Assembly: GCA_905205065.1 (NCBI GenBank)
Contig: CAJLCI010000007.1
Location: 20,004 to 84,003 of the forward strand
DNA length: 64,000 nt
Source of the DNA: an uncultured Eubacteriales bacterium
GTDB taxonomy: Bacteria > Bacillota > Clostridia > Oscillospirales > CAG-272
Reading direction: 5' to 3'
Under the pieces are notes generated by a model that was given only the letters and a program-made list of their open reading frames with translations, had not been told where the DNA came from and did not search any database. Of the stretch, positions 8,451 to 17,052 are shown piece after piece. How positions within the stretch are numbered: position 1 is the first letter of the stretch; each line of letters opens with the position of its first letter. Both the position numbers and the translations under genes were made by a program.

Positions 8451-9143
8451 ATGAATAAAGGTAAAAAATATATCGAAAGCGCAAAGCTTATCGATAAAGC
8501 TACTATATATGAGCCGGCAGAAGCTCTTGATCTCGTCTGCAAAACTGCCCGTGCAAAATTCGATGAAACAATTGAAATTCATGTTCGTCTCGGCGTTGAT
8601 TCACGTCATGCTGACCAGCAGGTGCGCGGAGCTGTAGTACTCCCTAACGGAACCGGCAAAAACGTACGTGTTCTCGTATTCTGCAAGGGCGATAACGTAG
8701 CTGCAGCGCAGGCGGCAGGGGCCGACTATGTCGGAGCAGAAGAATACGCCGAGAAAATTCAAAAAGAAAACTGGTTTGACTTCGACGTCATTATAGCTAC
8801 CCCCGACATGATGGGAGTTATCGGCCGTCTCGGTAAAATTCTCGGTCCTAAGGGACTTATGCCTAATCCCAAAGCCGGAACTGTTACAACAGACGTTGCC
8901 CGCGCAGTAAACGATGCCAAAGCCGGAAAAATTGAGTACCGTCTTGACAAGACCAACATAATCCACTGCATAATCGGTAAAGCCTCTTTCGGGGCTGAAA
9001 AGCTGAGTGAAAATTTTGAAGCCCTCCTCGGAGCTATAATCAAAGCTAAACCGGCGGCTTCAAAGGGTCAGTATATCCGCAGCTGTGTAATTGCTTCTAC
9101 GATGGGACCGGGTATAAGAGTCAGCACGTCAAAAATCGGCTGA
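8451..9143 (+). CDS. rplA: 50S ribosomal protein L1
   Basis: 230 residues, the normal length. Typical motifs are VRLGVDSRHADQQVRGAVVL, PNGTGKNVRVLVFCKG, TPDMMGVIGRLGKILGPKGL and MPNPKAGTV. L1 forms the ribosomal stalk near the E site and in many bacteria represses its own L11-L1 operon. The usual partner operon rplJ-rplL does not follow; instead a structured RNA (9221-9287) and then an unrelated FAD protein gene are found. Confidence 0.97.
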   Translation: MNKGKKYIESAKLIDKATIYEPAEALDLVCKTARAKFDETIEIHVRLGVDSRHADQQVRGAVVLPNGTGKNVRVLVFCKGDNVAAAQAAGADYVGAEEYAEKIQKENWFDFDVIIATPDMMGVIGRLGKILGPKGLMPNPKAGTVTTDVARAVNDAKAGKIEYRLDKTNIIHCIIGKASFGAEKLSENFEALLGAIIKAKPAASKGQYIRSCVIASTMGPGIRVSTSKIG

Positions 9144-9220
9144 TTTTTGATATAAATCAGCTATAATAAAAATCATGTCTGAACAAAACCCGGACATAAT
9201 CACTTTATATAAATAATATT

Positions 9221-9287
9221 GGCAGGATTTTGCCGGGAACGCAGCTGTGAAAAAATCGCGGCTATACGTTACTTGCTGAATCCTGCC
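9221..9287 (+). ncRNA. L10-leader-like structured RNA without rplJ
   Basis: GGCAGGATT (9221-9229) pairs with AATCCTGCC (9279-9287). An asymmetric internal loop follows (TTGCCGGG opposite the ACTTGCTG side), then AACG (9238-9241) pairs with CGTT (9267-9270), and AGCTGTGA (9243-9250) pairs with TCGCGGCT (9256-9263) over a loop of five A. This arrangement and the TGCCG...ATCCTGCC core resemble the L10 leader that precedes rplJ-rplL in Firmicutes, exactly where that operon would normally begin. No T-tract follows, so it is not an obvious terminator. Identification is from memory of the family. Confidence 0.4.
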
Positions 9288-9410
9288 ATACTTATTACTT
9301 ATTTTGCAAGCTCATAAAGAGCATTCAAATTACAATACCAAAAAGTACATGCCATCGACAATTCCCTGCAAACTATGTCTGCGGCATATTCAAAAAGGAG
9401 CATGAGTATC

Positions 9411-10808
9411 TTGAATAAAATTAACTGCGATTTGATAATTGTCGGCGCCGGACCTGCCGGAATCTTCACCGCGCTTGAGCTTATACGCCGTGAAAAGAAA
9501 AAACACATAGTTATTGTAGAAAAAGGACTTCCGATCGAAAAAAGACGCTGTCCCAAAAGTCAAACTCAAAAATGCATAAGCTGTAAACCTCATTGCCATA
9601 TTACCACCGGTTTCTCCGGTGCAGGGGCATTCTCAGACGGAAAGCTATCTCTGAGCTGCGAGGTAGGCGGAGATTTACCGCAGCTTATTGGCGAGGATAT
9701 TGTACAGAATACAATTGATTATACAGATAAAATCTATCTTGAATTCGGCGCCGATACAAAAATCGAAGGAATAGGAAACAGCGACGAAGTAAAAGAAATA
9801 AGAAAAAGAGCCATTGTAGCAGGACTAAAACTTGTAGACTGTCCGATACGACATTTGGGAACCGAGCACGCACACGAAATTTATTATGCAATTGAGCAGT
9901 ATCTTCTGAAAAATGGTGTCGAAATGCTGTTTGAGCATGAATGTACAAATCTTAAAATTTCAGACGGCAAGTGCCTCGGCGTATATGTGCGCAATAAGAA
10001 CAATGATTTTGAAATCTGTGCCAATCATACCGTCGTGGCAACAGGGCGCCGCGGTGCCGATTGGCTTGAACGTATATGCGCTGAACACGATATCGCACAT
10101 CAGCCCGGAACCGTGGACATCGGCGTTCGGGTAGAAGTGAGAAATGAGATCATGGAAAAAGTGAATCGTGTACTCTATGAAAGCAAACTTATAGGATATC
10201 CGCGTCCGTTTAAAAACAAGGTCCGCACTTTTTGTCAGAATCCCGGAGGAATTGTCAGCCAGGAAAACTACGATAATGATCTTGCAGTTGTAAACGGGCA
10301 CTCGTATAAGGATTTTAAGACCGATAATACAAATCTCGCAATTCTTGTATCCCATAATTTTAACCAGCCCTTCAATCAGCCGATTTCATACGCTCAGAAA
10401 GTAGGAGAACTTACAAACATGCTGGGCGCAGGACATATTCTTGTTCAACGCTACGGAGACATAATCGACGGCAAACGCACATGGCCGAAAGAACTTGCTC
10501 AATCAAATCTGCGTCCGTCCTTAAAAGACGCCGTTGCAGGAGATATTACCGCCGCGATGCCCTATCGTGCCATGATCAACATTCTCAGCTTTATTCAGGC
10601 GCTTGATCAGGTAGTTCCGGGATTTGCTTCTACGGAAACTCTTCTGTATTCTCCGGAGCTCAAATTTTACAGCAACCGTATAAAAATGGATCAGAATTTT
10701 AATACAAGCATCGAAGGGCTTCATTGCCTCGGAGATTCCAGCGGCTGGACAAGAGGGCTTATGATGGCGTCTGTAATGGGAGTGCTTATGGGACGCTCTC
10801 TCGACTGA
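9411..10808 (+). CDS. FAD-dependent dehydrogenase (COG2509-like)
   Basis: 465 residues from a TTG at 9411. An N-terminal dinucleotide-binding fold is clear (DLIIVGAGPAGIFTALELIR, then IVIVEKG). Cysteine motifs follow (CPKSQTQKCISCKPHCH), with a glycine-rich FSGAGAFSDGKLSLS region and a C-terminal FAD contact segment (GLHCLGDSSGWTRGLMMASV). The pattern fits the uncharacterised FAD-dependent dehydrogenases of Clostridia, whose substrate is unknown. AAAGGAG at 9394-9400 lies only 1 nt before an in-frame ATG (9402) but 10 nt before the TTG, so I favour the TTG. The GNAT gene follows after 4 bp. Confidence 0.82.
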   Translation: MNKINCDLIIVGAGPAGIFTALELIRREKKKHIVIVEKGLPIEKRRCPKSQTQKCISCKPHCHITTGFSGAGAFSDGKLSLSCEVGGDLPQLIGEDIVQNTIDYTDKIYLEFGADTKIEGIGNSDEVKEIRKRAIVAGLKLVDCPIRHLGTEHAHEIYYAIEQYLLKNGVEMLFEHECTNLKISDGKCLGVYVRNKNNDFEICANHTVVATGRRGADWLERICAEHDIAHQPGTVDIGVRVEVRNEIMEKVNRVLYESKLIGYPRPFKNKVRTFCQNPGGIVSQENYDNDLAVVNGHSYKDFKTDNTNLAILVSHNFNQPFNQPISYAQKVGELTNMLGAGHILVQRYGDIIDGKRTWPKELAQSNLRPSLKDAVAGDITAAMPYRAMINILSFIQALDQVVPGFASTETLLYSPELKFYSNRIKMDQNFNTSIEGLHCLGDSSGWTRGLMMASVMGVLMGRSLD

Positions 10809-10812
10809 CAAT

Positions 10813-11292
10813 ATGCATAAGTTTGTTTCATTTGCTAAGATTAATATAAAAAAAGTAACAGGTGATAAAAAACTTTATCTCCCCCTGTTATTATTGGCTG
10901 ACGAACAAGAAGATATGATCGGCAGATACATCGAAAAGGGTACAATGTATATACTGGAGCATGGTGGACTAAAATGCGAGTGTATTGTTGCCAATGAAGG
11001 CGGCGGAATTCTTGAAATTAAGAATATCGCTACCGTTCCAGAGCATCGCGGAAAGGGATACGGCAGGATAATGATTGACTTTATTTCTGCGAAATATAAA
11101 AAACAATATTCGGTTTTACAAGTCGGAACCGGCGATAGTCCGCAGACTATTCCCTTCTATGAAAAGTGCGGTTTTTCACGCTCGCACATTATTCAAAATT
11201 TCTTCACCGATAATTATGATCACCCAATATATGAATGCGGCATAAAACTGCAGGATATGATTATTATGCAAAAAAAATTAAGTAAATATTAA
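10813..11292 (+). CDS. GNAT family N-acetyltransferase
   Basis: 159 residues with the GNAT acetyl-CoA-binding motif A (IATVPEHRGKGYGRIMIDFI) and motif B (VLQVGTGDSPQTIPFYEKCG), including the usual FYEKCGF. The acceptor substrate cannot be told from sequence. It starts 4 bp after the FAD-protein stop codon, so the two are almost certainly co-transcribed. Confidence 0.85.
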   Translation: MHKFVSFAKINIKKVTGDKKLYLPLLLLADEQEDMIGRYIEKGTMYILEHGGLKCECIVANEGGGILEIKNIATVPEHRGKGYGRIMIDFISAKYKKQYSVLQVGTGDSPQTIPFYEKCGFSRSHIIQNFFTDNYDHPIYECGIKLQDMIIMQKKLSKY

Positions 11293-11375
11293 ACGATATA
11301 ACAAAACCCTTATGCAGGTAAATAAATTTGACCGCTTAAAATACAAAAAAACACATAATACAATAATATAAAAAT

Positions 11376-11459
11376 AAAAGTTTCCGCCGAATATAAAATG
11401 AATCCCAAAGGTCAGAAAAACTTTTGGAGATACATATCAATAACACGGCGGAAACTTTT
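11376..11459. repeat. 14-bp perfect inverted repeat with nested hairpin
   Basis: AAAAGTTTCCGCCG (11376-11389) and its exact reverse complement (11446-11459) enclose 56 bp that contain a second stem (CCAAAG...CTTTTGG). T-runs flank it on both strands (TTTTT after 11455 on plus). It lies between convergent genes, so it may be a large bidirectional terminator or a miniature-element relic. The remainder of the 496-bp gap holds repeat A1 and no gene. Confidence 0.65.
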
Positions 11460-11610
11460 TCATTATATTATAAAACAAAAAACATTATAAACATGTTTAT
11501 ACAGTTAATTAATACCGGAGCAAAAAAGCAAGTGAAACTTGACGTCTGTCCACTAAACACAAGATGTCATGACAAAAGATGTATATCTTTTTCTCAATTA
11601 AATAAGGAAC

Positions 11611-11722
11611 AAATCCACGTCATAAGGCGTTCCTCCAATTGATTGGGCTGTACCGCTGCCGGAAAAAGAAAGAGGAATCTACCGCCTGAGAGGAAAACGT
11701 CTTACGGGCGCGGACGTCCGGC
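11611..11722 (+). repeat. Family A interspersed element, copy A1 (short form)
   Basis: It contains the family's left block CGTCATAAGGCGTTCC (11618-11633), the middle block CCGGAAAAAG (11659-11668), the ACCGCCTGAGAGGAAAACG block and the right end GGGCGCGGACGTCC (11706-11719). It has no 16-bp tandem array between the middle and right ends, unlike copies A2-A5. Confidence 0.7.
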
Positions 11723-11788
11723 TTTTAGTTATAAATCGCTCATTATTTAAAATACAATTCTACGATAAAATTAACAAATATAACTTTA

Positions 11789-12901
11789 TCAATCAGACTT
11801 CGGGTCAGACGAAAGCATTGCATCAAGTACAGCCGCTGCATCTTCTATACATCTAAGACACGGGCGCTTCTTATAAAATTCTTCGTCCCGTTTAGTCGGT
11901 ATCGGTGAAGAATCACTGACAATCCCTTTTAAAATATCCCGGCACACAATTGAGCCGTGCAGCTTTTTAAATTCTTCGGCCAAGGACTGAATACGAGCAT
12001 AATGCGAACATTTTATCTCATAATCTCCGGGCCTGTCATATCCCCAAAACACTCCCGCGGCCATAAACATTCCGCTTACAGCGCCGCAAACTTCGCGAAG
12101 TCTTCCCATGCCCCCGCCAAAAGACGATGATAGCTTAAGTGCAGTATGCTTATCTAAGCCCATTATATCATTAAAAGCAAGAAAAACAGACTGACTGCAA
12201 TTATATCCTTCAAGAAAAAGGTCTCCGGCTATCTTGCTGTGATCTTTATGCTCTCCTGTAATAAACGAATACAACTGAAGCGAATTTGAAGCAATCGCAG
12301 CCGCGCCGCTTTTCCTGAGGAAATCACGTGAACGAAAGCCCCAATCAACAGAAATACAGTCCACACCGGCATTTTCCGCAGTCATTATATCAACATCTGA
12401 ATCTCCAATATATACCGATTCCTCACGCCTGTACCCGAATGACCGCAAAAGTTCGTTCACCGAATCAGGAGCCGGCTTTCTTCTTATCCCTTCGCGTTCA
12501 CCTACCGCCGCGTCAAAGATTCCGGAAAAATATTTTTCGCAAAGCCTTCCAACCGCATAATCAGCCTTATTGGAAACGACAGCAAGGTGCATTCCGATGC
12601 CTTTCAGCTGTTCAAGCATGTTTGTTATTCCGTCGTACGCTTTAGTCTTATCTTCACAGTGACAGCGGTAAAAATCTGTAAAACAGGAATGTACCTTATT
12701 AATTTCCGCTTCCGGTGTACAGTCAGGCACTCCAAGCTCAATCAGCCGACGTATTCCGTTTCCGACAAACTGTCTGACCTCATCCTTTGAACGCTCTGGG
12801 TAACCTCTGCTACGAAGAGCATAGTTCAGCGCATCGGTTAAATCATCCAGCGTATCAAGTATGGTTCCGTCAAGGTCAAATATAGCAAACTTATATTTCA
12901 T
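11789..12901 (-). CDS. Fusion: HAD phosphatase (Gph-like) + C_GCAxxG_C_C family domain
   Basis: 370 residues with two domains. Residues 1-215 are a HAD hydrolase of phosphoglycolate-phosphatase type: FDLDGTILDTLDD (motif I), AVVSNKADYAV (motif II), KPAPDSVNELL and YIGDSDVDIMTAENAG (motifs III/IV). Residues 220-366 match the C_GCAxxG_C_C family: EGYNCSQSVFLAF, GGGMGRLREVCGAVSGMF, then SIVCRDIL and CLRCIEDAA, so its conserved cysteines are all present. The second domain is a putative redox/metal protein, normally separate. No in-frame stop or ribosome site separates the halves, so I take this as a true fusion. It is convergent with the GNAT gene. Confidence 0.85.
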   Translation of the reverse strand: MKYKFAIFDLDGTILDTLDDLTDALNYALRSRGYPERSKDEVRQFVGNGIRRLIELGVPDCTPEAEINKVHSCFTDFYRCHCEDKTKAYDGITNMLEQLKGIGMHLAVVSNKADYAVGRLCEKYFSGIFDAAVGEREGIRRKPAPDSVNELLRSFGYRREESVYIGDSDVDIMTAENAGVDCISVDWGFRSRDFLRKSGAAAIASNSLQLYSFITGEHKDHSKIAGDLFLEGYNCSQSVFLAFNDIMGLDKHTALKLSSSFGGGMGRLREVCGAVSGMFMAAGVFWGYDRPGDYEIKCSHYARIQSLAEEFKKLHGSIVCRDILKGIVSDSSPIPTKRDEEFYKKRPCLRCIEDAAAVLDAMLSSDPKSD

Positions 12902-12910
12902 TTTCTATCA

Positions 12911-12976
12911 GTCCTTTTCAATAGTTGCAAAGCACGTGTTTTTAATTATATCTCTTTCCCGTGTCCTTTTCAATAG
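12911..12976. repeat. Direct repeat in the divergent promoter region
   Basis: GTCCTTTTCAATAG occurs at 12911-12924 and 12963-12976, 52 bp apart, between the HAD-fusion gene (minus) and the ceramidase-like gene (plus). It could be a pair of regulator-binding sites; nothing else supports this. Confidence 0.4.
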
Positions 12977-13014
12977 CATATGCAAAAAATATATTGAATT
13001 ATTGCGCCATATCC

Positions 13015-13043
13015 TTGACAAATATTATGAAATAGTTTATTAT
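13015..13043 (+). promoter_or_regulatory. Promoter of the ceramidase-like gene
   Basis: TTGACA (13015-13020), 17-bp spacer, TATTAT (13038-13043), 45 bp upstream of the start codon. Confidence 0.8.
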
Positions 13044-13087
13044 TAGATAAACTTTTTAATACAGCCAAAAGGAAGTGGATATAATAT

Positions 13088-14506
13088 ATGGAAAAGAAAA
13101 AGATATACTGCGGATGGGGTAGGCGTGAAATTACTCCGCCAAAGCCAACGCCGCTTCAGGGACAATTTAATCTTCGTATTCCCACACATACTAACGATCC
13201 TCTGTACGCCACAGCGTTCGCTGTATGCAACGAAGGAGAAAAACCGATTGTATGGTGCAGTGTAGATATAGTTGAAATACTTGTTGAAGCAACCGAGGAA
13301 ATTGCGGCTGAAATCGCCAAGTCTGTACCGGATTTTACGCGCGGACAATTGATAATAAGTACAATTCACACTCATACCGGACCGCATCTTTTTTCCGACG
13401 CAATGGAATTTATGTGGGGCGACGCATTTAAACTCGTAACTCCGGAAGGCTGTATGACACCCGAAGAATACCGTTTAAAATACTTTGTCCCGTTAGTTGC
13501 CGCCGCATGCACAGAAGCACTGAATTCACTCTCGCCGTCAGGTGTAGCTTCTGAACTCGGACATGCTGTTTTGGGACACCCCAGACGTGTTTCCTACAGG
13601 GACGGAAGCTCGGTAATGTACGGAAACACTGACGATTACGGGTTCGATTGCCTCGAAGGCTGCAACGATAACGGCGTTGAGCTTCTGTATGTTTTCGATG
13701 ATCATGATCAATTAAATGGAGCTGTCGTAAACTTTCACTGCCCCGCCCAGGTTCTCGAAATGAATGAATATTTCTCAGCTGATTTTGTAGGATATTTCCG
13801 TATGCAGCTTGCAAAAAAGCTCGGCAGAGAACTTCCGATCCTTGCGATAATAGGTAATGCGGGCAATATTGCGCCGAGAGATCTTGTCAGACGTAACCGC
13901 GGAGAACCGGATATGCACGAAATTCCCGGAGCTATAGAGCTTGGCCGACGCCTGTGCGTATGCTTCTTCGAACATATAGAACATGCGCAGAATCATATCG
14001 TACATGAGGCTGAGTTTGGTCATAAATTTGATGTTCTTCAGCTTCCGATGCGCACCGTAACGGTCTCTGAATACAATGACGCAAAAAAAGCTTACAATAT
14101 AATTCTCGAAAAGGTCGGCGGAACAGTCGAAGCCCTCCAAAATGCCGACGCCGCAACAAAAATGGATTCAAGCTGGCATGCCGGCATAATAAAACGCTAC
14201 GAAAGGCAGCAAAAATGTACCATATATGATACACCGGTACACGCACTCAGAATCGGAGACTGCGCTTTTGTTACAAATCCGTTTGAGCTCTATATAGAAT
14301 ACAGCCTTCGCATGCGTGCACGCTCAAAGGCCGAGCATACCTTTACAGCTGAGCTGACAGACGACTGTGCGGCATATTTGCCGACTCCTAATGCGGTCGC
14401 ATCAAAGAGTTATTCCGCAATGGTTTCAAACTGTATGGTAACCTGCGAAGCCGGAGAGCTTCTCACTGAGATTTCCATAAGAATGATTAACAGTATGTGG
14501 GAATAA
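13088..14506 (+). CDS. Neutral/alkaline ceramidase-like protein
   Basis: 472 residues, cytoplasmic (no signal peptide). Similar to the N-terminal catalytic domain of neutral/alkaline non-lysosomal ceramidases: the opening CGWGRREITPP, the metal-ligand-like STIHTHTGPH, NFHCPAQVLEMNEYFSADFV and GNAGNIAPRD all follow that family's plan. True bacterial ceramidases are secreted and longer (about 650 residues), so the substrate here is probably different; many Clostridia carry such short, intracellular members, possibly in glycan or lipid breakdown. It has its own promoter and stands before the NagD-like HAD gene (79 bp gap). Confidence 0.75.
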   Translation: MEKKKIYCGWGRREITPPKPTPLQGQFNLRIPTHTNDPLYATAFAVCNEGEKPIVWCSVDIVEILVEATEEIAAEIAKSVPDFTRGQLIISTIHTHTGPHLFSDAMEFMWGDAFKLVTPEGCMTPEEYRLKYFVPLVAAACTEALNSLSPSGVASELGHAVLGHPRRVSYRDGSSVMYGNTDDYGFDCLEGCNDNGVELLYVFDDHDQLNGAVVNFHCPAQVLEMNEYFSADFVGYFRMQLAKKLGRELPILAIIGNAGNIAPRDLVRRNRGEPDMHEIPGAIELGRRLCVCFFEHIEHAQNHIVHEAEFGHKFDVLQLPMRTVTVSEYNDAKKAYNIILEKVGGTVEALQNADAATKMDSSWHAGIIKRYERQQKCTIYDTPVHALRIGDCAFVTNPFELYIEYSLRMRARSKAEHTFTAELTDDCAAYLPTPNAVASKSYSAMVSNCMVTCEAGELLTEISIRMINSMWE

Positions 14507-14585
14507 AAACTATTAAAAAATACTATTAAAAAATCCCACTCGGCCACATTTCATAAAATACTTATTCTCAAAAGCCAAGAAAGGC

Positions 14586-15389
14586 ATGGTCTTAAACATG
14601 AACAGTAATTATCAGGAATTAATGCAAAAAGAAGCGTTTATATGCGATATGGACGGAGTTATATATCATGGAAACAAGCTCCTGCCCAATGTTCATGAAT
14701 TTGTTTGCTGGCTCCAGAATAACAACAAAAAGTTTTTATTTCTTACAAACAGCAGTGAACGTTCCCCTCGTGAACTCGCGCAAAAGCTTGAACGAATGGG
14801 ACTTTCTGTAAGTGAAGACCATTTTTATACGAGCGCTCTCGCTACTGCGTCATTTCTGAAAAATCAAAAACCGGGAGGAAGCGCGTATGTAATAGGCGAA
14901 CCGGGACTGGTAAATGCAATATATGAAGCCGGGCTTTCGATGAACGACTATAATCCTGATTATGTTGTATTCGGAGAAACACGTTCTCTGAGCTACGAAA
15001 AAATTGAACATGCATCCAGACTTGTTCAAAAGGGCGCAAAGCTAATCGGTACAAACACGGATTTAACCGCTCCTTCCGAAAAGGGAATCATTCCAGCATG
15101 CAGAGCATTAATTGCCCCTATCGAGATGACTACCGGAAAGGCTGCGTACTATATCGGAAAACCAAACCCTCTTATGATGCGCCATGCGCTTCGCAGAATA
15201 AATTGTGAATCAAAGAATGCTGTAATAATCGGAGACCGCATGGATACAGATATCATAGCGGGTATTGAGAGCGGACTCGATACAGTACTCGTATTATCCG
15301 GAGTTACTACGCCCGAAACCATCAATCTTTTCCCATATTGCCCAAAATACATTTTCCCTAATGTGGGAAGCATAATAGGTCTGGAGTAA
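14586..15389 (+). CDS. HAD-IIA family sugar phosphatase (NagD/AraL-like)
   Basis: 267 residues. Motif I is ICDMDGVIYHGNKLLPN, motif II LFLTNSSERSP, and motifs III/IV are IGKPNPLMMRHALR and AVIIGDRMDTDIIAGIESG. This is the HAD-IIA cap subclass (NagD, AraL, p-nitrophenyl phosphatase), which dephosphorylates small phosphorylated sugars or nucleotides. The ribosome site AGAAAGG is only 1 nt from the ATG at 14586 and 13 nt from the second ATG at 14598, so the start is uncertain. An intrinsic terminator follows. Confidence 0.88.
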   Translation: MVLNMNSNYQELMQKEAFICDMDGVIYHGNKLLPNVHEFVCWLQNNNKKFLFLTNSSERSPRELAQKLERMGLSVSEDHFYTSALATASFLKNQKPGGSAYVIGEPGLVNAIYEAGLSMNDYNPDYVVFGETRSLSYEKIEHASRLVQKGAKLIGTNTDLTAPSEKGIIPACRALIAPIEMTTGKAAYYIGKPNPLMMRHALRRINCESKNAVIIGDRMDTDIIAGIESGLDTVLVLSGVTTPETINLFPYCPKYIFPNVGSIIGLE

Positions 15390-15485
15390 AAACTGACGGG
15401 ATGTTGTAAAACCGGTAAAATCTGCGCTTTATCCCATACGATCGTTGCTCTATGACGTTTCCCTGTGCTGTCATCCTCTACAAAG

Positions 15486-15520
15486 AAAGTTCACCGTCTA
15501 ACAGATGGTGAACTTTTTGT
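15486..15520 (+). terminator. Intrinsic terminator after the HAD-IIA gene
   Basis: AAAGTTCACC (15486-15495) pairs with GGTGAACTTT (15507-15516), followed by TTTGTTT. The rest of the gap to 15792 is AT-rich, with a small palindrome-like AATTCA...TGAATT, and holds no gene that I can support. Confidence 0.85.
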
Positions 15521-15792
15521 TTGCCGCAGGCGCGCAGGCAAAATTAACTTTTAAAAAATTGCTGAATTTTTTTATTGATAAGAATTGATAAGATTCGAAT
15601 TTCTATTTAATCAGTGTCGCGGCGGTTGTATATCAATCAAAGACAAAAAACACGCCTGCAGAGGCGGGCAATACCTTTTCTTATCTATATTTTATTGCAT
15701 CAAATTCATATATTTGAATTCGTCCGCATAAAAATTGAAACAAGCATAAAATACTTTTTAATAATAAAAAATCGGACGGAGGCCAAATACAA

Positions 15793-16779
15793 ATGTTTGT
15801 CAATATCTATAAACCTGAAGGAATGCTTATCGGAACTGAAGAAAACCGCGAATTTCTGTCATCACAAACAGGCATAGAACGCGCCGCAGCAGGCGGAAAA
15901 ATACTTGAGGGAATTGCAGTCATGTGCGATGGAGACATGACTCTTACTGTGGATCTCGGATGTATGAAAGGAATAATCCCCAAATCCGAGGCCGCATATA
16001 TTCCGGACGGAAATGAACTTAAAGATATAGCTGTAATTACAAGGGTTGGAAAAGCCGTGTGTTTTCGGGTTCTTGCTATTGAACGGGATGAAAACGGACA
16101 TCCGTATGCCGTACTGTCAAGACGTGCAGCCCAGCTAGAATGTCTGAACTGTTATCTGTCATCTCTTGAAGAGGGAGATATTATTCCGGCAAGAGTGACT
16201 CATCTCGAACACTTCGGTGCGTTTGTCGATATCGGCTGCGGTATAGTATCGCTTCTTTCGATTGACTGTATTTCCGTTTCAAGAATCTGCCACCCCAAAG
16301 ACCGGTTTTACATCGGAATGAATATAAAAGCAATAATTAAAAGTATGGAATATGATAGTAACGGCTCTCTCGTACGTGTTTATGTTTCACATAAAGAGCT
16401 CCTCGGAACGTGGCAGGAAAATGCCGACCTTTTTTCGGCAGGACAAACGGTATCGGGAATTATACGGAGCATTGAAGAATACGGAATTTTTGTGGAACTG
16501 ACTCCCAATCTTGCAGGTCTGTCCGAATATCGTGACGACGTAGTAATCGGTCAGACTGCGGCCGTATATATAAAAAGTATAATTCCGGAAAGAATGAAAA
16601 TTAAGCTTGTCCTGATCGATTCATACAAAGGTGATCTCCAGATTCCAAAAATGCATTATTACATAAATGACAAGACAGAAACACATATTGATTACTGGAG
16701 GTATTCTCCCCCCTGCTGTCCCCGTGTTATAGAAACCAGCTTTTTGCCATCCGACAGCGAATCGGAGTTAAGAATATAA
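15793..16779 (+). CDS. S1 RNA-binding domain protein (RpsA-like)
   Basis: 328 residues with three S1-type OB folds: about residues 37-110 (GKILEGIAVMCDGDMTLTVD), 126-205 (GDIIPARVTHLEHFGAFVDI) and 218-285 (GQTVSGIIRSIEEYGIFVEL). The second and third keep the typical GAFV/GIFV core. Gram-positive genomes often carry a short ribosomal-S1 homologue or a general S1-domain translation factor; which of these is meant here cannot be decided. A strong ribosome site (CGGACGGAGG) precedes the ATG. Confidence 0.8.
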   Translation: MFVNIYKPEGMLIGTEENREFLSSQTGIERAAAGGKILEGIAVMCDGDMTLTVDLGCMKGIIPKSEAAYIPDGNELKDIAVITRVGKAVCFRVLAIERDENGHPYAVLSRRAAQLECLNCYLSSLEEGDIIPARVTHLEHFGAFVDIGCGIVSLLSIDCISVSRICHPKDRFYIGMNIKAIIKSMEYDSNGSLVRVYVSHKELLGTWQENADLFSAGQTVSGIIRSIEEYGIFVELTPNLAGLSEYRDDVVIGQTAAVYIKSIIPERMKIKLVLIDSYKGDLQIPKMHYYINDKTETHIDYWRYSPPCCPRVIETSFLPSDSESELRI

Positions 16780-16872
16780 AAGTTTGCTGTCCTCAACTCA
16801 TGCATTAAACTGACGCCGCAAAACGACGTCGGTTTTCTTATTGTCAAAAAAATGACAAAACATGAAAAAGTA

Positions 16873-16901
16873 TTGACAAATGTATTTCAGTAAGATAAAA
16901 T
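16873..16901 (+). promoter_or_regulatory. Promoter of the dockerin enzyme gene
   Basis: TTGACA (16873-16878), 17-bp spacer, TAAAAT (16896-16901). It gives a leader of about 145 nt before the gene at 17053. Confidence 0.7.
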
Positions 16902-17052
16902 ATAGTTATACTGATAAAAATAAATGACAGCTACTGTTTCGACAGAGGTATGATAAAGTAATTTTTGTACGCCAAAGTATTTTTTTGTATAGTATCGGAC
17001 AGGCAGATTAGCATAATAAATATATTCTAATGAAAGGAAGAAATGATAATCA

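Noticed and set aside
9221..9287. Simple intrinsic terminator of rplKA
   Set aside because: The stem is strong, but no T-run follows and the internal loop is specific; kept as an L10-leader-like RNA with low confidence.
11424..11642. Small protein gene of about 72 residues
   Set aside because: It overlaps the inverted repeat and the family A element, has no ribosome site and no recognisable motif.
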